A stretch of 56,918 nt of DNA, taken from contig NZ_BPFX01000049.1 in NCBI RefSeq assembly GCF_019655855.1, positions 1-56,918 of the forward strand, read 5' to 3'. Numbering within the stretch: the stretch's first letter is position 1; each line of letters begins with the position of its first letter. The DNA comes from Pseudomonas paralcaligenes (lineage in GTDB: Bacteria > Pseudomonadota > Gammaproteobacteria > Pseudomonadales > Pseudomonadaceae). Shown in pieces: positions 46,194 through 54,320 of this stretch. The translations under genes and the position numbers were made by a program. The notes beneath the pieces were generated by a model, which worked only from the letters and a program-made list of their open reading frames with translations, was not told the origin of the DNA and made no database searches.

Positions 46194-47998
46194 GAAAACT
46201 CCTCGGGAGGTTGCAGGTTGGCGCCGGGCGCGGCGCCGCGCAGCCGCAGGGTGACCCGCGCGCCACCGTCCGGGTGGTTGGCCAGCCGCAGCTCGCCGCC
46301 CAGGGCGCGCATCAGCGTCTCGCAGATGGCCAGGCCAAGGCCCAGGCCCTGGGTGCGGGTCTTGGTGGTGAAGAAGGGTTCGCGGGCATGGGCCAGGGCC
46401 TGTTCGCTGAAGCCGGGGCCGTTGTCGCGCAGGGTCAGGTCGACGCCCTCCGCGGTCGTCTCCACGCTCAGCCAGATGCGCCGGGGTGGCGCCTTCTCGG
46501 CGAGGGCGTCGAGGGCGTTGGACAGCAGGTTGCCGAGCACCTGGCGCAGTCGCGTCTCGCCCGCCTGCACCCACAGGGTGGCGTCCGGCAGGTCGCGGAT
46601 CAGCTCCACCTCCAGCGCCCGGCGGCGCTTGGCCACCAGGGCCAGGGCGTCTTCCAGCGCCGGTTGCAGCGCCACGCTCTCCGGCGCGTGGCGATCGCGC
46701 CGGGCGAAGGCGCGCAGGTGGGCGATGATCGAGGCCATGCGCCCGGTCAGCTCGCTGATCTGCCGCAGGTTGCCGCGGGCGTCGTCCAGGCGCTGGTGGT
46801 CGAGCAGCACGCCCGCGTTGTCGGCGTAGCTACGGATCGCCGCCAGCGGCTGGTTGAGTTCGTGGCTGATGCTGGCGCTCATGGTGCCGAGCGCGGTCAG
46901 CTTGCCGGCCTGCACCAGCTCGTCCTGGGTGCGCAGCAGCTCCTGCTGGGTCTGTTCGCGCTCCAGCACTTCGTCCTTGAGCCGATTGTTCAGGGTCTCC
47001 AGGTCACGGGTACGCTCCAGCACGCGCATCTCCAGTTCGCGCCGCGCCTTGGCATCCAGCGCGATGCGGTCGATGTAGTGACGGCGCCGCTGCAGCAGCA
47101 GACCGAGCATCAGCAGACCGGCCAACAGCACCGCCCCGCCCACCAGCAGGGTGGTCCGCACCGGGCGGTCCACCAGTTGGCGCGGTGCGAGCAGACTGAC
47201 GGTCAGCCCGCTCTCCGCCAGCTCCCGGCTCTGGATCAGCCAGGCGTGCTCGTCCAGGCGCAGCGGCGCGGGCGCCTGGGTCGGATAGGGCTGGTTGGCG
47301 ACGATGGCGGCGCGTTCCGCGTTGTCCAGCTCGCGGGTGGCGCGGAAGCGCCAGTCCGGGCGCGAGGCGATGATCACCACGCCGTTGCTGTCGGTGACCA
47401 TCAGTTGCTCGGGGGTGCTACCCCAGAGCCGCTCCGAGTCGTCCAGATCGACCTTGACCACGAGGATGCCGATCACCTCGTCGCCATCGCGTACCGGACT
47501 CGAAAAGAAGTAGCCGCGCTTGCGCGAGGTGGTGCCGAGGCCGAAGAAGCGCCCGTGCTTGCCGGCCAGGGCCTCGCGGAAATACGGGCGATAGGTGAAG
47601 TCGCGACCGATGAAGCTGTCCATCTGGTCCCAGTTGGACGAGGTCAGGGTCAGCCCCTGCGGACTCATCAGGTAGATCACGTCGGCGCCGGTCTCGCGGC
47701 GCACCCGGTCCAACAGCAGATTGGCCGTCTCCTGCAGCTCATCGTCGGCCGGCGCGGCCAGCAGCGCCCGCAGGGGCGGCAGGTCGGCCAGGATGTAGGG
47801 CAGCGTCTCGTAGCGGCGCAGGGTCCCGTAGAGGTTGGCGACGTACAGGTCGAGGGTCTGCCGGTTCTGTTCGAGCAGCTCGCCACGGTAGTAGCGCTCG
47901 GCGAAGTACTGCAGCGGCCACATCAGCGGGACGAGCAGCAGGGCCAGCAGGATCAGGCTGCGCCAGCGGGGGCGGTAGGGAGTGGCAGGCTGGGTCAT
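46190..47998 (-). CDS. dctB: C4-dicarboxylate sensor histidine kinase DctB
   Basis: DctB senses periplasmic succinate, fumarate or malate and phosphorylates DctD. The start MTQPATPYRPRWRSL at 47998 gives 602 residues. An N-terminal membrane segment (about 13-32) is followed by a tandem-PAS dCache periplasmic sensor (about 35-285, with GRDFTYRPYFREAL) and a second membrane segment (about 290-312). A coiled coil and the HisKA box ASISHELNQPLAAIRSY (His near 385) follow, then the ATPase with N-box NLLSNALDAL and G-boxes DNGPGF and GLGLGLAI. The dctA transporter is not in the window. Confidence 0.93.
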   Translation of the reverse strand: MTQPATPYRPRWRSLILLALLLVPLMWPLQYFAERYYRGELLEQNRQTLDLYVANLYGTLRRYETLPYILADLPPLRALLAAPADDELQETANLLLDRVRRETGADVIYLMSPQGLTLTSSNWDQMDSFIGRDFTYRPYFREALAGKHGRFFGLGTTSRKRGYFFSSPVRDGDEVIGILVVKVDLDDSERLWGSTPEQLMVTDSNGVVIIASRPDWRFRATRELDNAERAAIVANQPYPTQAPAPLRLDEHAWLIQSRELAESGLTVSLLAPRQLVDRPVRTTLLVGGAVLLAGLLMLGLLLQRRRHYIDRIALDAKARRELEMRVLERTRDLETLNNRLKDEVLEREQTQQELLRTQDELVQAGKLTALGTMSASISHELNQPLAAIRSYADNAGVLLDHQRLDDARGNLRQISELTGRMASIIAHLRAFARRDRHAPESVALQPALEDALALVAKRRRALEVELIRDLPDATLWVQAGETRLRQVLGNLLSNALDALAEKAPPRRIWLSVETTAEGVDLTLRDNGPGFSEQALAHAREPFFTTKTRTQGLGLGLAICETLMRALGGELRLANHPDGGARVTLRLRGAAPGANLQPPEEFS

Positions 47999-48041
47999 GA
48001 CGGTGCGCCGGGGTGATCGGCGCATTATGCACCGCCAGCCC

Positions 48042-48911
48042 TCAGCGCGGGCTGTTCAGGCACTCCAGCAGGGCTTCGCGCCAGTCGGGCAGCTCGATCT
48101 GCCATGCGTGCTGCAGGCGCGAGCAGTCCAGGCGCGAGTTGGCCGGCCGTTGCGCAGGTGTCGGGTAGTCGCTGGTGGCGATGGGCAGCAGGCGCGCGCA
48201 GGGCTTGCCCTGAACCTTCAGCTGGGCCGCAATGGCCTCGGCGAAGCCGAACCAGGAGGTCTCGCCCTGCCCGGTCAGGTGGTAGGTGCCCCATGCGCCG
48301 GCGCGGCCCTCGCGCCAGTGGCGGACCAGCTCGGCCGTGGCCTGGGCGATGGTGCCGGCCCAGGTCGGCGCGCCGATCTGGTCGGCCACCACGCGCAGTT
48401 CCTCGCGCTCCTGCAGCAGGCGCTGCATGGTCAGCAGGAAGTTGCGCCCGTGCAGCGAATACACCCAGCTGGTGCGCAGGATCAGGTGCTGGCCGCCGAC
48501 CTCCCGGATCGCCTGCTCGCCGGCCAGCTTGCTGCGGCCGTAGACGCCCAGCGGGCCGGTGGCGTCGCTCTCGACGTAGGGCGAGGCCTTGCGGCCGTCG
48601 AACACGTAGTCCGTGGAGTAGTGGATCAGCGGAGCGCCCAGCGCAACGGCTTCCTCCGCCAGCACTCCGGGCGCGCTGGCGTTGATCGCATGGGCCAGCT
48701 CGGGCTCGCTCTCGGCCTGGTCCACCGCAGTGTGAGCCGCGGCGTTGATCAGCAGGTCCGGCTGCAGCTTGCGCACCTGGCGACGGATGGCATCGCCATC
48801 GGCCAGGTCGAGCTGTTCGTGGCCCAGCACCAGCAGCTCCGCCTCGGCGCCGAGGGCCAGTTGCAGCTCGCGGGAGACCTGGCCGTGGCGGCCGGTGATC
48901 AGCACTCTCAT
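48042..48911 (-). CDS. rmlD: dTDP-4-dehydrorhamnose reductase
   Basis: RmlD is the last enzyme of dTDP-L-rhamnose synthesis, reducing the 4-keto sugar with NAD(P)H. The 289-residue SDR protein has the cofactor loop TGRHGQVSREL, NAAAHTAVDQAE, STDYVFDG and the catalytic YGRSKLAGE. It is the last gene of the rmlBACD operon, overlapping rmlC by four bases. The gap to dctB (43 bp) shows no strong terminator. Confidence 0.94.
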   Translation of the reverse strand: MRVLITGRHGQVSRELQLALGAEAELLVLGHEQLDLADGDAIRRQVRKLQPDLLINAAAHTAVDQAESEPELAHAINASAPGVLAEEAVALGAPLIHYSTDYVFDGRKASPYVESDATGPLGVYGRSKLAGEQAIREVGGQHLILRTSWVYSLHGRNFLLTMQRLLQEREELRVVADQIGAPTWAGTIAQATAELVRHWREGRAGAWGTYHLTGQGETSWFGFAEAIAAQLKVQGKPCARLLPIATSDYPTPAQRPANSRLDCSRLQHAWQIELPDWREALLECLNSPR

Positions 48912-49453
48912 GGGAACAGCTCGGCATCGCGCAGGACAGGCGCGGCCTGGTCCTTGGCCGACAGCTGCGGGACGCCGTCGAACTGCCAGTCGATGGCCAG
49001 TTCCGGGTCGTCCCAGCGGATGCAGCGCTCGTGGGCCGGCGCGTAGTAGTCGGTGGTCTTGTAGAGGAACTCGGCGTGCTCGCTCAGCACCACGAAGCCG
49101 TGGGCGAAGCCTTCCGGCACCCAGAGCTGGCGCTTGTTCTCGGCGGACAGGCGCACGCCGACCCACTGGCCGAAACCGGGCGAGCCGCGGCGGATGTCCA
49201 CGGCCACGTCCAGCACTTCGCCGGCGACCACGCGCACCAGTTTCCCCTGGGGCTGCTCGATCTGATAGTGCAGGCCGCGCAGCACGCCGCGGGCGGAGCG
49301 GGAGTGGTTGTCCTGCACGAAGTCCCGGCGCACGCCGGTGGCCTCTTCGAAGGCGCGGGCGTTGAAACTCTCGTAGAAGAAGCCGCGCTCATCCCCGAAC
49401 ACGCGGGGCTCGAGGATCAGTACCTCCGCGAGCCGGGTGGGGAGGGCCTTCAC
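48908..49453 (-). CDS. rmlC: dTDP-4-dehydrorhamnose 3,5-epimerase
   Basis: RmlC epimerises C3 and C5 of dTDP-4-keto-6-deoxyglucose. The GTG start at 49453 overlaps the rmlA stop (GTGA) and gives 181 residues, the usual length; no ATG fits. The cupin motifs [20 protein letters not shown], with the catalytic His, [22 protein letters not shown] and [15 protein letters not shown] are present. The product feeds lipopolysaccharide core or O-antigen and rhamnolipids. Confidence 0.95.
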   Translation of the reverse strand: MKALPTRLAEVLILEPRVFGDERGFFYESFNARAFEEATGVRRDFVQDNHSRSARGVLRGLHYQIEQPQGKLVRVVAGEVLDVAVDIRRGSPGFGQWVGVRLSAENKRQLWVPEGFAHGFVVLSEHAEFLYKTTDYYAPAHERCIRWDDPELAIDWQFDGVPQLSAKDQAAPVLRDAELFP

Positions 49454-50322
49454 CGGGTCTCTCCCGCCAGCTGGTAGAGGTACTGGCCATAACCGGTCTT
49501 GCCGAAGGCCTTGGCCTGCTGCAGCAGGCATTCGCGGTCGATCCAGCCCTGCTGGTAGGCGACCTCCTCGGGGCAGGCGACCTTCAGCCCCTGGCGGTGC
49601 TCGATGGTCTGCACGTACTGGGAGGCCTCCAGCAGGCTGTCGTGGGTGCCGGTGTCGAGCCAGGCGAAACCGCGGCCGAGCTTCTCGACGCGGAGCTCGC
49701 CACGCTTCAGGTAGACGTTGTTGACGTCGGTGATCTCCAGTTCGCCACGCGGCGAGGGCTTCACCGCCTTGGCGATGTCGATCACTTCGTTGTCGTAGAA
49801 GTACAGCCCGGTGACCGCGTAGCTGGACTTGGGCTTGGCGGGTTTCTCTTCGATGGAGATGGCGCGCCCCTGCTCGTCGTATTCGACGACGCCGAAGCGC
49901 TCCGGGTCCTTGACCCAGTAGCCGAACACGGTGGCGCCTTTCGGATTGCTGGCGGCCCGTTGCAGCTGCTCGGTGAAATGCTGGCCGTGGAAGATGTTGT
50001 CGCCGAGGATCAGGCAGACCGAATCCCCACCGATGAACTCCTCGCCGATCAGGAACGCCTGGGCCAGGCCGTCCGGCGACGGCTGTTCGGCATAGCTGAA
50101 ACGCACGCCGAACTGGCTGCCGTCACCCAGCAGGTTGCGGTACTGGGGCAGGTCCTGGGGGGTGGAGATGATCAGGATGTCGCGGATGCCGGCCAGCATC
50201 AGCACCGAGACCGGGTAGTAGATCATCGGTTTGTCGTAGACCGGCAGCAGCTGCTTGGAAACCCCCAGGGTGATGGGGTGCAGCCGGGTGCCGGAACCTC
50301 CGGCGAGGATGATGCCTTTCAT
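49450..50322 (-). CDS. rmlA: Glucose-1-phosphate thymidylyltransferase
   Basis: RmlA joins glucose-1-phosphate and dTTP in the first committed step to dTDP-rhamnose. The 290 residues carry the nucleotide motif [13 protein letters not shown], the [11 protein letters not shown] segment, LGDNIFHG with the metal-binding Asp, and [17 protein letters not shown]. It overlaps rmlB and rmlC by four bases each. The enzyme is normally feedback-inhibited by dTDP-rhamnose. Confidence 0.96.
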   Translation of the reverse strand: MKGIILAGGSGTRLHPITLGVSKQLLPVYDKPMIYYPVSVLMLAGIRDILIISTPQDLPQYRNLLGDGSQFGVRFSYAEQPSPDGLAQAFLIGEEFIGGDSVCLILGDNIFHGQHFTEQLQRAASNPKGATVFGYWVKDPERFGVVEYDEQGRAISIEEKPAKPKSSYAVTGLYFYDNEVIDIAKAVKPSPRGELEITDVNNVYLKRGELRVEKLGRGFAWLDTGTHDSLLEASQYVQTIEHRQGLKVACPEEVAYQQGWIDRECLLQQAKAFGKTGYGQYLYQLAGETR

Positions 50323-51383
50323 GCTGAAGCTCCTAGTCGCTCGCGTTGATAACTGCCGTCCTGCACATGGCGGCACCATTCCAGGTTGTCGAGGTACCAC
50401 TGCACGGTCTTGCGCAGGCCGCTGGCGAAGGTTTCCTCCGGCACCCAGCCCAGTTCGCGCTGGATCTTGCCGGCGTCGATGGCGTAGCGCTGGTCATGCC
50501 CCGGGCGGTCCTTGACGAAGGTGATCAGGTCCTCGTAGCGCGCCACGCCGACGGGCTTGGCCGGGGCCAGCTCCTCCAGCAGGGCGCAGATGCCGCGCAC
50601 CACGTCGATGTTGCGCTGCTCGTTGTGGCCGCCGATGTTGTAGGTCTCGCCGACCTGCCCCTCGCTCACCACCTTCAGCAGGGCGCGGGCATGGTCTTCC
50701 ACGAACAGCCAGTCGCGCACCTGCAGGCCGTCGCCGTACACCGGCAGGGGCTTGCCTTCCAGGGCGTTGAGGATCACCAGCGGGATCAGCTTCTCCGGGA
50801 AGTGGAAGGGGCCGTAGTTGTTGGAGCAGTTGGTGAGCAGCACTGGCAGGCCATAGGTGCGCTGCCAGGCGCGCACCAGGTGGTCGGAAGCGGCCTTGCT
50901 CGCCGAATAGGGCGAGCTGGGCGCGTAGGGCGTGGTCTCGGTGAACAGGTCGTCCACGCCGTGCAGGTCGCCGTAGACCTCGTCGGTTGAGATGTGGTGG
51001 AAGCGGAAGGCTGCCTTGCGCGCCTCCGGCAGCGCCGCCCAGTAGGCGCGCGTCGCTTCCAGCAGGGCGTAGGTGCCGACGATGTTGGTCTGGATGAAGG
51101 CGGCCGGCCCGTCAATGGAGCGGTCCACATGCGATTCCGCGGCCAGGTGCATGATGGCGTCCGGCTGGAAGTCGGCGAGGGCCGCGCTCACCACGTCGCT
51201 GGCGGCGATGTCCGCCTGCAGGAAGCGGTAGCGCGGGCTGTCCGCGACCGACGCCAGGGACTCCAGGTTGCCGGCGTAGGTCAGCTTGTCGAGGTTCAGC
51301 ACCTCATGTTCGGTATTCCGGATCAGGTGGCGGATCAGAGCCGAGCCGATGAAACCGGCGCCGCCGGTGATCAGGATGCGCAT
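50319..51383 (-). CDS. rmlB: dTDP-glucose 4,6-dehydratase
   Basis: RmlB oxidises and dehydrates dTDP-glucose to the 4-keto-6-deoxy sugar with bound NAD. The start [16 protein letters not shown] at 51383 gives 354 residues. Visible features are the Rossmann motif [19 protein letters not shown], the STDEVYGDL motif with catalytic Thr-Asp-Glu, and [15 protein letters not shown] with catalytic Tyr and Lys. It is the first gene of the operon, which reads rmlB-A-C-D here, whereas P. aeruginosa has rmlBDAC. A 163-bp gap separates it from divergent rarD. Confidence 0.96.
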   Translation of the reverse strand: MRILITGGAGFIGSALIRHLIRNTEHEVLNLDKLTYAGNLESLASVADSPRYRFLQADIAASDVVSAALADFQPDAIMHLAAESHVDRSIDGPAAFIQTNIVGTYALLEATRAYWAALPEARKAAFRFHHISTDEVYGDLHGVDDLFTETTPYAPSSPYSASKAASDHLVRAWQRTYGLPVLLTNCSNNYGPFHFPEKLIPLVILNALEGKPLPVYGDGLQVRDWLFVEDHARALLKVVSEGQVGETYNIGGHNEQRNIDVVRGICALLEELAPAKPVGVARYEDLITFVKDRPGHDQRYAIDAGKIQRELGWVPEETFASGLRKTVQWYLDNLEWCRHVQDGSYQRERLGASA

Positions 51384-51546
51384 GGATGTAGCCCTTGCAA
51401 GGTGTGGTTCTGCGTGGGGGCGCATGATACGCCATCCGGGGCCTCGCGGAAGCTCTCCCTGCCGCCCGATACGATGCTGACCGAACGGACAGCCACGGGT
51501 TGGCAGGGCTAGAATCGCTCTACTACGCACCACTCCAAGGACTCCC

Positions 51547-52443
51547 ATGGCCACCGCCAACCCGCGGCGCGGGTACACCCTCGGCATCACCGCCTACCTG
51601 ATCTGGGGCCTGTTCCCCATCTACTTCAAAGCCATCCAGGCCGTGCCGGCGCTGGAGATCATCGCCCACCGGGCGATCTGGTCCGCCCTGTTCGGCGCGC
51701 TGCTGCTGGCCCTGTGGAAACATCCCGGCTGGTGGCGCGAACTGCGCGACAACCCCAGGCGCCTGGCGGTGCTGACCGGCAGCGGCCTGCTGATCGCCAG
51801 CAACTGGCTGGTGTACGTCTGGGCGGTGAACAACGGACGCATGCTGGAGGCCAGCCTGGGCTACTACATCAACCCGCTAGTCAACGTGCTGCTCGGCATG
51901 CTGCTGCTCGGCGAGCGCCTGCGCCGCCTGCAGTGGGTCGCCGTGGGCCTGGCCGCGCTGGGTGTGCTGCAGCAGCTGTGGCAGGTGGGCAGCATTCCCT
52001 GGGTGTCGCTGGTGCTGGCGCTGACCTTCGGTTTCTACGGCCTGATCCGCAAGCAGGCGCCGGTGGCCGCCCTGCCGGGCCTGGTGGTGGAAACCTGGCT
52101 GCTGCTGCCGCTAGCCCTCGGCTGGCTGCTCCTGCATCCGGCGGCGATGAGCACCCAGCCCGCGTTCTGGAGCAGCAGCGAGGCGCTCTGGCTGATCGCC
52201 GCCGGGCCCATCACCCTGGTGCCTCTGTTGTGCTTCAACGCGGCCGCCCGCCACCTGCCCTACACCACCCTGGGCTTCCTGCAGTACCTCGCGCCGACCC
52301 TGGTGCTGCTGCAGGCGGTGCTGCTGTTCGGCGAGACGCTGGAAGCGAGCAAGCTGCTGTCTTTCATCTGCATCTGGGCGGCGCTGTTCATCTACAGCCT
52401 GGACATCTGGCTGGGGATGCGCCGGCGCGGCCAGGCTGCCTAG
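51547..52443 (+). CDS. rarD: EamA-family transporter RarD
   Basis: This is an inner-membrane protein of the drug/metabolite transporter superfamily. The 298 residues have ten predicted membrane segments and the RarD signatures [16 protein letters not shown] and RAIWSALFG, with [28 protein letters not shown] in the first half and [20 protein letters not shown] in the second. Function is uncertain; the name derives from chloramphenicol sensitivity in E. coli. A 682-bp gene-free stretch follows. Confidence 0.92.
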   Translation: MATANPRRGYTLGITAYLIWGLFPIYFKAIQAVPALEIIAHRAIWSALFGALLLALWKHPGWWRELRDNPRRLAVLTGSGLLIASNWLVYVWAVNNGRMLEASLGYYINPLVNVLLGMLLLGERLRRLQWVAVGLAALGVLQQLWQVGSIPWVSLVLALTFGFYGLIRKQAPVAALPGLVVETWLLLPLALGWLLLHPAAMSTQPAFWSSSEALWLIAAGPITLVPLLCFNAAARHLPYTTLGFLQYLAPTLVLLQAVLLFGETLEASKLLSFICIWAALFIYSLDIWLGMRRRGQAA

Positions 52444-52502
52444 AAAACGACCAGCGCGCCGGAAAGCGCAGCGGGACTGGGCTGGCGCGGTTGTTCCCAG
52501 CC

Positions 52503-53122
52503 TTTTCCACAGGGCCATCCCCAGGCTCTGTGCACAAGCCAGGAGGTGCTGGTCATTTCCTGAGCGAACCGCTGCGGGCCTCGCCGTACCTGGCCTGCAG
52601 CATGGCCTCCCCAGGCTGCCCACAGCTCTTTCCCCGATAGGTGGGGACAGCTCGATGCAGCGGCGGGGCGGGAATTATCCACCGCGCGACGGCAAACCAC
52701 GGTTGAGCAAGAATCGACCAGATCGCTACAGCCCCCGTCCCGCCTGAAGCGCAGCGGTAAATCCCCGCCTTATCCACAGAACGATCCCCGGACTTTGTAT
52801 ACAAGTCGTTGATATTGCTGATTTTCTGATCGAGGCCCGGAAAGCCGCGGCCCATCTGGCCCGGAGCGTCCATCCCCCAGGCTGCCCACACCTTCATCCA
52901 CAGCTTCGGTGGATATCCACCGCCCGGCGAGCCCTGGACGAAATTCGCTCAGACGGCGCCAGGCCACGCCGGACGCGGCCTGGCGGCCCTCATCCCCGCG
53001 CTATCCACAGATCCATCCCCGCACTCTGTGCACAAGCCCACGGCCGTCGAGCGGACAAGAAAAAGCCCCGGGGTGCCAGGCGGCGCGCCGGGGCTCCCCA
53101 GGCTATCCACAGGGTTATCCCC
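52503..53122. repeat. Array of DnaA-box-like modules in a 682-bp gene-free interval
   Basis: Three modules share one plan: a 9-mer like TTATCCACA (52503, 52770, 53001), then ATCCCC at +14, then an 8-bp palindrome TGTGCACA or TGTATACA at +26, with identical spacing in all three. A fourth, partial copy (53103) keeps the 9-mer and ATCCCC at +14. The box at 52770-52778 is an exact TTATCCACA. Degenerate boxes occur at 52675 (TTATCCACC) and 52894 (TCATCCACA). A CCCCAGGCTGCCCACA-type segment about 100 bp into the first two repeats makes a larger period of about 230-270 bp. No gene was found in 52444-53125. Confidence 0.7.
53060..53095 (-). terminator. Intrinsic terminator of the ACT-domain gene
   Basis: On the minus strand AGCCCCGG (53095-53088) pairs with CCGGGGCT (53071-53064), followed by TTTTT into 53060. 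The loop is 16 bases with further pairing possible. It starts 31 bp after the stop codon of the ACT-domain gene. Confidence 0.85.
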
Positions 53123-53125
53123 GGC

Positions 53126-53644
53126 TCACTCCTCGGTGCGCAGGTTCAGTTCCACCATCATGTCGTCGGCCAGGCTCTCCAGGCGGTCGCGCAGCAGGTC
53201 CAGCGATAGGGTCAGCGGCACCGCCAGCAGCGCCTCGGCATGGAACAGCGGCTCGCTGCTCATGGGTGCCGGCGCCACCTCGGTGGTCAGGCTTTCCAGG
53301 TTGATGCCCTGCTCGGCCAGCAGGCGGGTGATGTCGCGGACGATGCCGGGGCGGTCGTTGCCGACCAGGTCCAGGTGGATCGGCTTCCAGGTGCAGGCCG
53401 GCTCGATGCCGCTCTCCGCCACCAGCACACGGATGCCGTGGGCGTTGAGCCCCTGCAGGCCCTCCACCAGTTCGTCGTAGCCCTCGGCCGGCACCGCCAC
53501 CTTGAGGATGCCGGCGAACTGCCCGGCCATGCGCGACATGCGGCTCTCCAGCCAGTTGCCGCCATGCCCGGCGATGCACTGGGCGATGCGCTCCACCAGA
53601 CCCGGCTGGTCCGGGGCGATGACGGTGAGTACCAGATGATCCAT
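53126..53644 (-). CDS. ACT-domain protein of the GcvR type
   Basis: This 172-residue protein consists of two ACT domains (about 2-80 and 87-168), seen in DHLVLTVIAPDQPGLVERIAQCIAGHGGNW and PIHLDLVGNDRPGIVRDITRLLAEQGINLESL. There is no DNA-binding or catalytic domain. Family members are related to the glycine cleavage repressor GcvR and may bind an amino acid. The order rarD - this gene - acetyltransferase - glcB matches PA0485-PA0482 of P. aeruginosa, which hints at a link with glycine/glyoxylate metabolism, though this is unproven. Confidence 0.85.
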   Translation of the reverse strand: MDHLVLTVIAPDQPGLVERIAQCIAGHGGNWLESRMSRMAGQFAGILKVAVPAEGYDELVEGLQGLNAHGIRVLVAESGIEPACTWKPIHLDLVGNDRPGIVRDITRLLAEQGINLESLTTEVAPAPMSSEPLFHAEALLAVPLTLSLDLLRDRLESLADDMMVELNLRTEE

Positions 53645-53696
53645 GAAAGGCCTCTCGTTCTGCGTAGTTTGGTGCCAGGGCTTCAGGCCGAGCCGA

Positions 53697-54152
53697 TCAG
53701 GCCGACCCCGTCAAGCCGAGCCAATAGGTATAGAACACCTCATCGCGCACGTAGCCAAGCTTTTCGTACAGCGCCTGGCCGGCCAGATTGTCCCTCGCCG
53801 TCTCCAGTTGCAGTCCGCAAGCGCCCTCGGCCTCGGCATGGGCACGGGCGGCGTTCATCAGCCGCTCGGCCAGGCCCTGGCGACGGCCGTCCGGGTGCAC
53901 GTAGAGGTCGCTGAGCAGATAAGCCGGCGCCAGGTGCAGCGAGGCGAAGAAGGAATAGAGCTGGACGAAGCCCAGGGCGCGCCCCGCTTCGTCGCGGGCG
54001 ATGAACAGCACCGAGTCGCCTTTCTCCAGGCGGGCCGCGAGGAAGTCCTCGACCTCGGCGAGGGGGCGCGGCACCTGGTAGAACGCCAGGTAACCGGCGA
54101 ACAGCCCGGCCAGTTCGGGCAGATCGGCGGGCTCGACACGGTTGATCGGCAT
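53697..54152 (-). CDS. GNAT-family acetyltransferase
   Basis: This is a 151-residue single-domain N-acetyltransferase. The acetyl-CoA-binding motif A is LLSDLYVHPDGRRQGLAERLMNAARAHAE (R/Q-x-x-G-x-A pattern), and the C-terminal motif is LYEKLGYVRDEVFYTYWL. Substrate is unknown. The start at 54152 (MPINRVEPADLPEL) lies 168 bp from divergent glcB. It is followed on the same strand by the ACT-domain gene 52 bp on. Confidence 0.87.
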   Translation of the reverse strand: MPINRVEPADLPELAGLFAGYLAFYQVPRPLAEVEDFLAARLEKGDSVLFIARDEAGRALGFVQLYSFFASLHLAPAYLLSDLYVHPDGRRQGLAERLMNAARAHAEAEGACGLQLETARDNLAGQALYEKLGYVRDEVFYTYWLGLTGSA

Positions 54153-54253
54153 GAGGGCTCCGGAGGGGTGAAAAGTCCCCGCAGTATAGGACGGCCGGAC
54201 CCGCCGCCGCCCGGCAGGCGGGTACAGGTTGTGACTGATTTTTCCGGATGAGT

Positions 54254-54283
54254 CATGTAGTATCCGCCGACTCTTACTACATG
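54254..54283. promoter_or_regulatory. Inverted repeat upstream of glcB (candidate operator or 5' hairpin)
   Basis: CATGTAGTA (54254-54262) and TACTACATG (54275-54283) form a perfect 9-bp dyad with a 12-base centre. It lies 37 bp before the glcB start in the 168-bp divergent gap to the acetyltransferase gene. It could bind a regulator of glyoxylate use or fold in the leader mRNA. No clear -35/-10 pair was identified with confidence. Confidence 0.5.
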
Positions 54284-54320
54284 GCCTTCCGGCCCTGTCT
54301 AGCATCAAGTGAGGCAAGCA

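Noticed and set aside
48885..48911. Loss of the glycine-rich cofactor loop in RmlD (GRHGQVS instead of GANGQLG)
   Set aside because: The GQV/GQL core is kept, and this variant occurs in other Pseudomonas RmlD proteins as far as I recall, so it is not evidence of inactivation.
52503..53122. Reading the DnaA-box array as the chromosomal origin
   Set aside because: No dnaA, dnaN, rpmH or gidA lies nearby and no A+T-rich unwinding segment is visible. The boxes alone do not make an origin.
54153..54320. A glycine riboswitch in front of glcB
   Set aside because: The gap is short and shows only one simple dyad; none of the paired aptamer cores expected for a glycine riboswitch can be seen.
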